NCBI GenBank assembly: GCA_021414165.1
Contig: JAIOPA010000226.1
Span: 1 to 5,373 of the forward strand
DNA length: 5,373 nucleotides
Direction of reading: 5' to 3'
Source: Candidatus Eiseniibacteriota bacterium
GTDB taxonomy: Bacteria > Eisenbacteria > RBG-16-71-46
The notes beneath the pieces are model-generated. The model saw only the letters and a program-made list of their open reading frames with translations, was not told the DNA's origin and made no database searches. The translations under genes and the position numbers were made by a program. Each line of letters starts with the position of its first letter. Position 1 is the stretch's first letter. Positions 1 through 5,373 of the stretch are shown here, in pieces.

Positions 1-1
1 G

Positions 2-535
2 CTGCTCGACGCGGGCGTGACGGGAATGAGTAACGCCTTGAACGTCACCTCGGTCGGCGCCGGTCTGGACGCCGCGATCATCTACATGCCCACCGACGCC
101 GTGACCATGAGCGCGGTGATGAACGACCTCACCACCACGTACCTCACGTGGAGCAACGGCACGCGCGAGTTCGTCTCACCCAACCTCACCACCGGCGCCT
201 CGTTCAACTTCTATCCCGGCAGTGGCCAGGCGCTCACGTGGGGCACCGACCTGTCGTGGGACTTCGAGGGCCGCGACCTCGACAGCCAGCTCAAGCTCGG
301 CATCATCAACGCCGACCTGCGCACCGGCTTCGAGTACTGGTACCGCAACACGCTCGCGCTGCGCTCGGGCCTGAACGGCAAGGACCTCGCGTTCGGCGCA
401 GGCGTTCGCTACAAGCACTTCGGTGCGGACTATGCGGCGTCGCTGAATCGGTTCTTCGCGAAGGATGACCCGGCGTTCCCCGAGGACCACAACCTCGAGA
501 CCACGCACCTATTGTCAGCGAGTTTTAGCTGGTAG
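2..535 (+). CDS. PorV/PorQ-family outer-membrane beta-barrel protein, C-terminal part (5' partial)
   Basis: The frame is open to the left edge, so the 177 residues seen are the C-terminal part of a longer protein; the internal GTG at 17 and ATG at 26 are not convincing starts. The chain alternates short amphipathic strands with turns, as in a transmembrane beta-barrel. It carries signatures I associate with the PorV/PorQ (UPF0164-like, FadL-related) family: a strand 'MPTDAVTMSAVMNDL' (residues 29-43), 'FEYWYRNTLALRSGL' (110-124), 'GAGVRYKHFGADYAAS' (132-147), and an end in THLLSASFSW, with the terminal aromatic residue typical of substrates of the BAM assembly machinery. PorV acts in type IX secretion in Bacteroidota; in other phyla its relatives are uncharacterised, so no precise role is assigned. 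The TAG stop (533-535) is immediately followed by an insertion sequence, so the last codons could have been touched by that insertion, although the C-terminus looks natural. Confidence 0.72.
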   Translation: MLDAGVTGMSNALNVTSVGAGLDAAIIYMPTDAVTMSAVMNDLTTTYLTWSNGTREFVSPNLTTGASFNFYPGSGQALTWGTDLSWDFEGRDLDSQLKLGIINADLRTGFEYWYRNTLALRSGLNGKDLAFGAGVRYKHFGADYAASLNRFFAKDDPAFPEDHNLETTHLLSASFSW

Positions 536-559
536 GGGTCGTGCTGCGCAGATTCCGTC
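536..559 (+). repeat. Left terminal inverted repeat of the insertion sequence
   Basis: The outer end reads GGGTCGTGCTGCGCAG and continues to TCCGTC at 559. Its reverse complement matches 1748-1771 with three mismatches (repeat positions 9, 14 and 18). It starts on the base after the TAG stop of the PorV-like gene. Such repeats are the sites bound and cut by the transposase. Confidence 0.85.
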
Positions 560-562
560 CGT

Positions 563-594
563 GCGGGCCGGTACCCCACCAGGTGCCGGCCCGC
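563..594 (-). terminator. Hairpin downstream of the transposase gene, inside the left end of the IS
   Basis: GCGGGCCGGTACC (563-575) pairs with GGTGCCGGCCCGC (582-594) around a 6-base loop, giving a 13-bp stem with one possible G-U pair. It lies between the left inverted repeat and the transposase stop codon, so it belongs to the element rather than to the PorV-like gene. No T-run follows on either strand, so classic intrinsic termination is uncertain. It may stabilise the transposase transcript 3' end, block read-through from the upstream host gene, or be a subterminal structure of the element. Confidence 0.5.
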
Positions 595-614
595 AGTGCG
601 TTCGGGCGCCGTCT

Positions 615-1736
615 TCAGACTGCGTAGCGCAGTGTGTGGCGGAGGCCGGTGGGCAGTTCTCGCGTCGTGAGCAGCCGGTAGTAATGCGCGACCCACGCGG
701 TTGGAAGCTCGATCCGGCTCGGGAACAGCCTCCAGCTCAATAACCGCATCGGTCGGATGCGATGCTTGCAGAGCCCCAAGCGCATCGCCGGCGAGCCGCG
801 CTGGTTCTGTTCCGAGACGTGCTTCACGTAGTTCTTCCAAGCCACCGTGACCCACATCACGGACACCGCACTCGCGATGAGCTTCGAGAACGCGATCGTC
901 TCGCGCTTCTGGCCCGACATCGAGTGCCGAACCAGGCTGTCCGTGTTGTTCACCACGAACAGTGGGTTATTGGGGTGCCGGACCGCCTTGGACGACGTCG
1001 TGTGGTGCTCGATGGACTCGAGATGCTTGAGCCGCTTGAGCGCGCGTGGGTAGATGTAATGCTCGTCGCTGTGGAGGACCACTTCCTTGCTGCCCGCGGT
1101 CGCGATCTGCAGCACGCGCGCGACCTCGTCGCGCACGGAGTTCTTGGGCGGCGTGCCGAACTCGCGCTGGATCTGCGCGTTCTTGGCCTTCTGTTTCGCC
1201 GTCATGTTGCCCATGCGCTTCAACTCCGAGTGCGTGAACCCGTACATGTAGTGACTGCGCTTACCCACCACGATGTGGAACTCCGACGGGTGGAACTGGC
1301 TGTACTCGAAGTTGCGCAGTCCATCGAACGCGAGCGGTTCGAGGACCGGCCCCTTGGGGCGCAACTGCTCGTGGAAGAGCATGCAGTGTCGGCCGAGCCG
1401 CTGGGCTTGCCGCATAGCGGTGGTGTGATGGCAGTCGTTGGCGCGGCCGAACTGCCGGAAACCCGAACAGCTGACGAGCGAGTGGAACAGGGGGAGTAGC
1501 AGCTCGGGGCACTTGAGGTAGTAGGTCGTCCGGAAGGTCTGATCGGAGAACTCGCGCGCGCAGTGGACACACTTGTAGCGCTGGACGACATGCGGGGCAG
1601 AGCGACGCTCATAGAACCCGATGCGCTTGTACCGCCACGAGGCCATTGCCCCGCAATGGAATGCGCACTTCGGGTTCGGACAGAACGGGGGCGCTTTGAG
1701 CGGAGCGCCAGGATGCATGCCTCGGATGCCCTGCAT
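615..1736 (-). CDS. IS1-like DDE-superfamily transposase with N-terminal zinc ribbon
   Basis: This enzyme should cut and join the ends of the surrounding element. Numbered from the ATG at 1736 (373 residues), the N-terminus has a cysteine cluster (C19, C24, C28, then C56-x2-C59) typical of a zinc ribbon. A helix-turn-helix-like stretch around residues 91-115 (FRQFGRAND...AMRQAQRLGR) follows. The first catalytic aspartate is probably D138 in LAFDGLRNF and the second D224 in VVLHSDEHYIYP. A C-terminal block ending QKRETIAFSK (276-285) resembles the RKTICFSR stretch of IS1 InsB. The expected third acidic residue is unclear: where IS1 has the glutamate of IER, this protein reads NNTD (263-266). 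A tail of roughly 70 residues after the IS1-like block is unusual. The frame is also open to GTG codons at 1763 and 1766, but those lie within the inverted repeat, and ATG at 1718 is another option; no clear ribosome site decides. The gene is a single uninterrupted frame, with no sign of the two-frame, frameshift arrangement of classic IS1. Confidence 0.85.
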   Translation of the reverse strand: MQGIRGMHPGAPLKAPPFCPNPKCAFHCGAMASWRYKRIGFYERRSAPHVVQRYKCVHCAREFSDQTFRTTYYLKCPELLLPLFHSLVSCSGFRQFGRANDCHHTTAMRQAQRLGRHCMLFHEQLRPKGPVLEPLAFDGLRNFEYSQFHPSEFHIVVGKRSHYMYGFTHSELKRMGNMTAKQKAKNAQIQREFGTPPKNSVRDEVARVLQIATAGSKEVVLHSDEHYIYPRALKRLKHLESIEHHTTSSKAVRHPNNPLFVVNNTDSLVRHSMSGQKRETIAFSKLIASAVSVMWVTVAWKNYVKHVSEQNQRGSPAMRLGLCKHRIRPMRLLSWRLFPSRIELPTAWVAHYYRLLTTRELPTGLRHTLRYAV

Positions 1737-1747
1737 GCCCCGCGCCA

Positions 1748-1771
1748 GACGGATTCTCCGCACCACGACCC
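1748..1771 (-). repeat. Right terminal inverted repeat of the insertion sequence
   Basis: Read on the minus strand from 1771, this begins GGGTCGTGGTGCGGAG and ends TCCGTC, matching the left repeat at 21 of 24 positions. It lies just upstream of the transposase gene, and potential GTG start codons at 1763 and 1766 fall inside it. The host sequence resumes at 1772 with AGCTTGACC. Confidence 0.85.
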
Positions 1772-1774
1772 AGC

Positions 1775-1803
1775 TTGACCAGAGGGGGGGCGCTCTCTAC
1801 GTT
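1775..1803 (+). promoter_or_regulatory. Candidate sigma-70-type promoter of the glycogen operon, abutting the IS
   Basis: TTGACC (1775-1780) matches the -35 consensus at 5 of 6 positions. Exactly 17 bases downstream, TACGTT (1798-1803) is a weak -10 element matching 3 of 6. The predicted transcript would start near 1810, leaving a leader of about 40 bases before the GTG at 1851. The spacer contains a run of seven G. The -35 box lies four bases outside the right end of the IS, so sequence that originally lay upstream has been replaced by the element. In a GC-rich genome with an unknown sigma-factor consensus this is only a candidate. Confidence 0.4.
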
Positions 1804-1840
1804 GGCGGTTCGAGTCCCATGCGTCCGTCCGTTCCCCAGT

Positions 1841-1853
1841 GGAGGCCGTCGTG
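1841..1853 (+). promoter_or_regulatory. Ribosome binding site that sets the start of the first pyrophosphorylase gene
   Basis: GGAGG (1841-1845) stands five bases before GTG at 1851-1853. An in-frame GTG at 1839 would put this Shine-Dalgarno sequence inside the coding region and add four residues with no family counterpart. The start at 1851 is therefore preferred; it gives MRDVLALILSGG, the normal beginning of the nucleotidyltransferase fold. Confidence 0.75.
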
Positions 1854-3110
1854 CGCGACGTGCTGGCCCTCATCCTCTCCGGCGGTGGTGGTGAACGACT
1901 CGGCGTGCTCTGTGCCGAGCGCGCCGTGAGCGCGTTGCCATTCGGTGGCAAGTACCGCGTCATCGACTTCGTGCTCAGTAACTGCTGCCACTCGGGCGTC
2001 ACGCGGGTGGGAGTGCTCGCTCAGCACGCGCCCGCGTCGCTCAACGACCACATCGGTGCCGGGCGGCCGTGGGACCTGGACCGCCGTCAGGGCGGTGTCA
2101 CGATCCTGCAGCCGTACCAGACGCGCAGCCATGCGGGCTGGTATCGCGGCACGGCCGATGCCATCGCGCAGAACTGGGACTGGATCGAGGAGCACCACCC
2201 TGAGCGCGTGCTCATCCTGTCGGGCGACCACATCGTGCGCATGGACTACCGGCCGCTCGTGGCCGCGCACCTGCAGCGCGAGGCGGCGGTCACGGTGGCG
2301 GTCACCAAGGTGCCCGCGCACGAGGCGCATCGCTTCGGCATGGTGCACGTGGAGCGCTCGGGCCGTATCCGCAGCATCGAGGAGAAGCCGCAGCGCACCG
2401 ATGCCGCACTCGCCAACATGGGCATCTACCTGTTCGAGACCGAGCGCCTGGCCGAGATGCTGCGCGCCCGCCCGGTCGACATGGTGCTCGACGTGCTGCG
2501 GCCGCAGGTCGCAGCGGGGCAGCGGGTGTACGCGCACGAGTTCAATGGCTACTGGGAAGATGTCGGCACCGTGGCCAGCTACTACCGCGCCAACCTCGAG
2601 TTGGTGCGGCCGCATCCCCGGCTCGTGCTGCATGACTCGCGTTGGCCGATCCTCACGCGCGACGAGGAGCGCCCGCCGGTGTGGCTCGGCGACGATGCGG
2701 GCATCGAGGACGGTCTGGTGGCGAACGGTTGTCGCATCGAGGGGCATGTGCGGCGCTCGATCCTGTTCCCGGGCGTGCACGTGGGACCGGGCGCGGAGAT
2801 CGAGGAGTCGATCATCATGGCCGACACGCGCATCGAGGGCGGCGCGCGCATCCAGCACGCGATCCTCGACAAGTACGTGAAGGTGGGGGAGCGCGCGGTG
2901 ATCGGCGAGGGCAACGGCATGGAGAGCGCCGGTCTCGAGGATCTCGCGGGGCTGTCCATCGTCGGCAAGGACACGTGGATCGAGCACGACGCGCGCGTCG
3001 AGCGTCCCAGCTCGATCGGCGTGGGTGGCCGCTACGAGGACCTGACCGGCAAGCATCTCGCGGCCGGTGGCACGGTGCCGAATCGGCGCTGGTTCGAGGA
3101 GATGCGATGA
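1851..3110 (+). CDS. GlgC/GlgD-like ADP-glucose pyrophosphorylase paralogue with altered active-site motifs
   Basis: This 419-residue protein has the full two-domain architecture of bacterial ADP-glucose pyrophosphorylase (glucose-1-phosphate + ATP to ADP-glucose + PPi, the first committed step of glycogen synthesis, cytosolic). A nucleotidyltransferase domain (about 1-250) is followed by a left-handed beta-helix of hexapeptide repeats (about 275-375). Conserved features include GGGGERL (11-17), FGGKYRVIDF (31-40), WYRGTADA (97-104), GDH with D126, EEKP with K179, and WEDVGT with D237. Several hallmarks are changed: the RAKPAV segment reads RAVSAL (24-29), losing the lysine that in E. coli GlgC (K39) contributes to activator response; ASMG reads ANMG (188-191); and the NSSHDFGKD loop is shortened and degenerate (VDMVLD, 209-214). 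The RAVSALPF segment is reminiscent of RPVASIPF in Bacillus GlgD, a non-catalytic partner subunit. It is translationally coupled to the next gene, a canonical glgC. It may be a regulatory subunit or an active enzyme with altered kinetics. I leave the symbol blank because neither glgC nor glgD is certain. Confidence 0.9.
   Translation: MRDVLALILSGGGGERLGVLCAERAVSALPFGGKYRVIDFVLSNCCHSGVTRVGVLAQHAPASLNDHIGAGRPWDLDRRQGGVTILQPYQTRSHAGWYRGTADAIAQNWDWIEEHHPERVLILSGDHIVRMDYRPLVAAHLQREAAVTVAVTKVPAHEAHRFGMVHVERSGRIRSIEEKPQRTDAALANMGIYLFETERLAEMLRARPVDMVLDVLRPQVAAGQRVYAHEFNGYWEDVGTVASYYRANLELVRPHPRLVLHDSRWPILTRDEERPPVWLGDDAGIEDGLVANGCRIEGHVRRSILFPGVHVGPGAEIEESIIMADTRIEGGARIQHAILDKYVKVGERAVIGEGNGMESAGLEDLAGLSIVGKDTWIEHDARVERPSSIGVGGRYEDLTGKHLAAGGTVPNRRWFEEMR
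3096..3110 (+). promoter_or_regulatory. Ribosome binding site and ATGA start/stop overlap coupling the two pyrophosphorylase genes
   Basis: GAGGAG (3096-3101) lies five bases before the ATG at 3107-3109, which overlaps the TGA stop of the preceding gene (3108-3110). This ATGA arrangement is a standard sign of translational coupling and points to production of both subunits from one transcript in linked amounts. Confidence 0.85.
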
Positions 3111-4384
3111 GCGGCCGCTATGCCTTCATCCTGGCCGGTGGCGTCGGCAGCCGGTTGTGCCTGCTCTCGGAGCGGCGCGCCAAGCCGGCCGTGCCGTTCG
3201 GCGGCAAGTACCGGATCATCGACTTCACGCTGTCCAACTGCGTGAACTCCGGCATCTTCGATGTCGGCGTGCTCACGCAGTACCGGCCCACGTCGCTCAA
3301 CCAGCACATCGGGCTCGGCCGGCCGTGGGACCTGGACCGTACGCGCGGCGGCATCCAGCTGCTGCAGCCCTCCCCGGGCAACTCGGCGAGTGATTGGTAC
3401 CAGGGCACCGCCGATGCGATCTACCAGAACATCGTGCACCTGAAGCGCCGCCGTTCGCAGGAGGTGCTCATCCTGTCGGGCGATCACGTGTACCAGATGG
3501 ACTACAACGTGCTGTACGCGTTCCATCGCCGCAATCACGCCAGCCTCACGGTGGCGGTCACCGAGGTGCCCGAGGACGAGGTCGATCAGTTCGGCATCCT
3601 GGAGACCGAGCCCAACGGCCGCGTGACCGCGTTCAAGGAGAAGCCCAAGGGGCCGGTCACGTCACGGCTCGCCTCGATGGGCGTGTACCTGTTCGACCGC
3701 GATGCGCTCATCCGTTGGCTGGTCGAGGATGCCTCGATGGCGAACTCGTCGCACGACTTCGGCAAGGACATCCTGCCGCGCCTGGTCGCGCGCGGTGAGG
3801 GCGTGTTCGCCTATCGCTTCCCGGGCTACTGGCAGGACGTGGGCACGCTGGACTCGTACTACCGCGCGAACCTCGAGTTCGTGCAGCCCAAGCCGCCCAT
3901 GGACCTGAACGATCCCGAGTGGGTGCTCCACACGCAGACGGCCGACCGGCCACCGGTGCGCGTGGAATCCGGCGCGCGCGTGGCGCGCAGCCTGCTGGCC
4001 AACGGCTGCTCGGTGCAGGGTGAGGTCACGAACTCGGTGCTGTTCCCGGGTGTGGTCATCGAGCGCGGCGCCGTGGTGCGCGACAGCATCGTCATGCACG
4101 ACACGGTGGTGGGTGCGGGCTCGGTGCTCGACAAGGCGATCATCGACAAGGAAGTGCGCATCGGTCGCGGTGCCAAGATCGGCGACGGGGAGGATTACTC
4201 GCCGAACCGCGCGTGCCCGGAGCATCTGTCGAATGGCCTCGTGGTCGTGGGCAAGCGCGCACGGTTGCCCGAGGGCCTCACGGTCGGCCGCAACGCGCGC
4301 ATCGGCGCCAGCGTGATCGAGCAGGACTTCACCGCGCCGGTGCCCAGTGGTGGTGTCGTGGATGGTCCGGAGTCGATGCACTGA
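3107..4384 (+). CDS. glgC: Glucose-1-phosphate adenylyltransferase (ADP-glucose pyrophosphorylase), canonical
   Basis: This 425-residue protein makes ADP-glucose from glucose-1-phosphate and ATP for glycogen synthase in the cytosol. All expected motifs are present: GGVGSRL (11-17), RRAKPAVPFGGKYRIIDF (23-40) with K26 at the position of the E. coli activator-site lysine, WYQGTADA (97-104), GDH with the probable catalytic D126, KEKP with K179 for glucose-1-phosphate, ASMG (189-192), NSSHDFGKD (213-221) and WQDVGT with D244. The C-terminal hexapeptide beta-helix (about 280-400) supports oligomerisation and allostery. The length fits bacterial GlgC (about 400-430). It is the second gene of an apparent two-gene operon, overlapping its divergent paralogue by four bases. 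The two proteins share identical residue spacing through position 180, so they arose by tandem duplication. No glgA or glgB is visible in the window. The gene ends before a strong hairpin. Confidence 0.95.
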   Translation: MSGRYAFILAGGVGSRLCLLSERRAKPAVPFGGKYRIIDFTLSNCVNSGIFDVGVLTQYRPTSLNQHIGLGRPWDLDRTRGGIQLLQPSPGNSASDWYQGTADAIYQNIVHLKRRRSQEVLILSGDHVYQMDYNVLYAFHRRNHASLTVAVTEVPEDEVDQFGILETEPNGRVTAFKEKPKGPVTSRLASMGVYLFDRDALIRWLVEDASMANSSHDFGKDILPRLVARGEGVFAYRFPGYWQDVGTLDSYYRANLEFVQPKPPMDLNDPEWVLHTQTADRPPVRVESGARVARSLLANGCSVQGEVTNSVLFPGVVIERGAVVRDSIVMHDTVVGAGSVLDKAIIDKEVRIGRGAKIGDGEDYSPNRACPEHLSNGLVVVGKRARLPEGLTVGRNARIGASVIEQDFTAPVPSGGVVDGPESMH

Positions 4385-4407
4385 CGCCACGCACCCGCTC
4401 GCTCAAA

Positions 4408-4447
4408 ACACGAACGGCGCCCACCGAGAGGTGAGCGCCGTTCGTGT
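4408..4447. terminator. Hairpin terminator between convergent glgC and LysM genes, probably bidirectional
   Basis: ACACGAACGGCGC (4408-4420) and GCGCCGTTCGTGT (4435-4447) form a perfect 13-bp stem. Inside it, after one C-A mismatch, CACC (4422-4425) pairs with GGTG (4430-4433) and closes a GAGA tetraloop on the plus strand. On the minus strand the stem runs directly into TTTT (4408-4405), so it fits an intrinsic terminator for the LysM gene. On the plus strand no T-run follows, so termination of the glgC transcript is less certain. It occupies most of the 74-base gap between the two convergent stop codons. Confidence 0.85.
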
Positions 4448-4458
4448 CGAACGCGGGA

Positions 4459-5373
4459 TCAGGCCGGCAGCTTGATGCGCTGGCCCACGATCACATTCGT
4501 GCTCTGCAGCTTGTTCAGCTTCTTGAGCGCCGCCACCGTGACCCCGTGGCGCTCGGCGATGCTCGTCAGCGTCTCGCCCTTACGAACCGTGTGCGTGGCG
4601 GCGGCGCGCGCCTTGCCGTTGCCCGACGTGCGCTTGGCGTCCGGACCACCGGCCTCGCGATCGAGCGTCGAGGCATCGGCGATCGCATCGCCGCTCACCT
4701 GCACCAACTGGCCCTTCTGCACCGCCTTGCCCTTGGCCAGACCGTTCCAACGCCGCAGGTCGGCCACCGACACCTGGTAACGCGACGCGATCGACGTGAG
4801 CGTCTCGCCACGGCCGACCGTGTGCATCTGCGGGGTCTCGGGCGCGGTCGACGGCTCCACGCCATTCGCGGCGACGGCCGCGGGGGAGGCCGTCACCGGC
4901 AACTGGCCACTCGACATCGTGCTGTCGCTGCCCGCATCCGTCGAGCGGATGCGCAGGCGCGAGCCCACCTTCACGGTCGGCGTGGTGACGCGGTTCCACT
5001 TGCGCAGGTCGGCGACCGTGACGCCATAGCGCGCCGCGATCGTGCGCAGCGACTCGCCGCGGCGCACGGTGTGCGTGACGCGGTCGATCGGCACGCTGTT
5101 GCCCTCGATCTTGCCCGGCAGGCCGATGCGGCGCGACGGCACGTAGTCCGTGGACGCGCGCGGATCCTCGCTGTCGATCGAGATCACCTCGGGCTTGGGC
5201 GCACGGAAGCTCGACGGCACCGTGAGCAGCATGCCGCGACGCAGCGGACGGCCGCGGCCCAGGTGGTTCACGCGCGCCAGCTCGGTCGGGGAGACGGCGT
5301 ACTCCTCGGCGATCTTGCGCAGCGTCTCGCCCTTCCGCACGCGGTGGCGCACGGTCAGGTTCACCTTGGGCAG
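4459..5373 (-). CDS. LysM-repeat peptidoglycan-binding protein, C-terminal part (5' partial)
   Basis: The frame is open to the right edge; the GTG at 5364 is an internal valine codon rather than a convincing start, so about 304 C-terminal residues are seen. Counting from the edge, four LysM modules lie at about 9-52 (HRVRKGETLRKIAEEY...), 100-142 (HTVRRGESLRTIAARYGV...), 183-226 (HTVGRGETLTSIASRYQV...) and 260-303 (HTVRKGETLTSIAERHGV...). Each has the GE(T/S)L-x2-IA core and the later (V/L)xxLxxxN helix. They are joined by low-complexity, Ser/Thr/Ala/Pro-rich linkers. LysM modules bind N-acetylglucosamine-containing glycans such as peptidoglycan, so an extracytoplasmic location is likely. Many proteins with several C-terminal LysM modules have an N-terminal catalytic domain, for example lytic transglycosylases of the MltD type or M23 endopeptidases, but that part is outside the window and I cannot choose. 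The last residues are IKLPA, so the protein ends on a LysM module. Confidence 0.9.
   Translation of the reverse strand: MPKVNLTVRHRVRKGETLRKIAEEYAVSPTELARVNHLGRGRPLRRGMLLTVPSSFRAPKPEVISIDSEDPRASTDYVPSRRIGLPGKIEGNSVPIDRVTHTVRRGESLRTIAARYGVTVADLRKWNRVTTPTVKVGSRLRIRSTDAGSDSTMSSGQLPVTASPAAVAANGVEPSTAPETPQMHTVGRGETLTSIASRYQVSVADLRRWNGLAKGKAVQKGQLVQVSGDAIADASTLDREAGGPDAKRTSGNGKARAAATHTVRKGETLTSIAERHGVTVAALKKLNKLQSTNVIVGQRIKLPA

Larger units (their letters stand above)
536..1771 (-). mobile_element. Insertion sequence, IS1-like/zinc-ribbon type, about 1.24 kb, apparently complete
   Basis: The element is bounded by imperfect inverted repeats at 536-559 and 1748-1771, which agree at 21 of 24 positions and both begin GGGTCGTG at the outer edge. 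It contains one transposase gene on the minus strand and a short left subterminal region with a strong hairpin. Both ends and the reading frame look intact, so it may still be mobile. No perfect target-site duplication is visible. The bases just outside, AGCTGGTAG on the left (527-535) and AGCTTGACC on the right (1772-1780), share AGCT and 5 of 9 positions. This could be a decayed 9-bp duplication of IS1 type or chance. The element separates the PorV-like gene from the glycogen operon. Family assignment rests on transposase motifs only and could shift to IS1595 or an unclassified group. Confidence 0.85.

Noticed and set aside
563..594. Hairpin as the terminator of the PorV-like gene
   Set aside because: It lies inside the insertion sequence, beyond the left inverted repeat, and has no T-run on the plus strand, so it was not the native terminator of that gene.
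762..1499. Long open frame on the plus strand opposite the transposase gene
   Set aside because: It is antisense to a protein with clear zinc-ribbon and DDE motifs, has arginine- and leucine-rich low-information sequence, and has no supporting ribosome site. Such frames are expected in GC-rich DNA.
527..1780. A 9-bp target-site duplication flanking the IS
   Set aside because: AGCTGGTAG and AGCTTGACC agree at only 5 of 9 positions. The shared AGCT is suggestive but too short to claim a duplication.
1807..1818. GGTTCGAGTCCC, which looks like the T-arm of a tRNA gene
   Set aside because: The flanking bases (GGCGG before and CCCAT after the TTCGAGT loop) do not form a 5-bp T-stem, and no anticodon arm, D-arm or acceptor stem surrounds it. 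It could be a remnant, but chance in GC-rich DNA is as likely.
1797..3056. Very long minus-strand open frame opposite the first pyrophosphorylase gene
   Set aside because: The translation is rich in Arg, His, Ala and Val without recognisable domains, and the opposite strand encodes a convincing family member throughout. It is a codon-bias shadow.
2642..3106. In-frame upstream extension of the second pyrophosphorylase gene into the first gene
   Set aside because: The extension is arginine/glycine-rich with no homology pattern, whereas ATG at 3107 has a GAGGAG at ideal spacing and gives the expected N-terminus.

Overview
The window is GC-rich DNA that probably comes from a Gram-negative bacterium, with Gemmatimonadota as my best guess. 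The grounds are the tail of a PorV/PorQ-like outer-membrane barrel protein, a multi-LysM envelope protein, a tandem pair of ADP-glucose pyrophosphorylase genes and strongly GC-biased third codon positions. The phylum assignment is inference; no rRNA or tRNA gene is present to anchor it.

Layout. Bases 2-535 (+) are the 3' part of a PorV/PorQ-family gene whose start lies outside the window. A complete insertion sequence (536-1771) follows directly on its stop codon. It has 24-bp imperfect terminal inverted repeats (21/24 identical) and one zinc-ribbon, IS1-like transposase gene on the minus strand. Four bases beyond its right end is a promoter-like TTGACC-N17-TACGTT. Then comes a two-gene glycogen operon: a divergent GlgC/GlgD-like gene (1851-3110, GTG start set by a GGAGG) and a canonical glgC (3107-4384), joined by an ATGA overlap. 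A strong hairpin (4408-4447) sits between the operon and a converging minus-strand gene (4459-5373) that encodes the C-terminal part of a four-LysM protein and runs off the right edge.

How it works together. The second pyrophosphorylase keeps all the recognisable catalytic and sugar-binding motifs. The first keeps the fold but has lost several, including the lysine of RAKPAV, the serine of ASMG and most of SHDFGKD. With translational coupling, this suggests a heteromeric ADP-glucose pyrophosphorylase with a catalytic and a degenerate, possibly regulatory subunit. That is comparable to Bacillus GlgC/GlgD or plant small/large subunits. I regard this as the most interesting part of the window. 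I found no evidence of a wholly new system, CRISPR array, phage or defence island.
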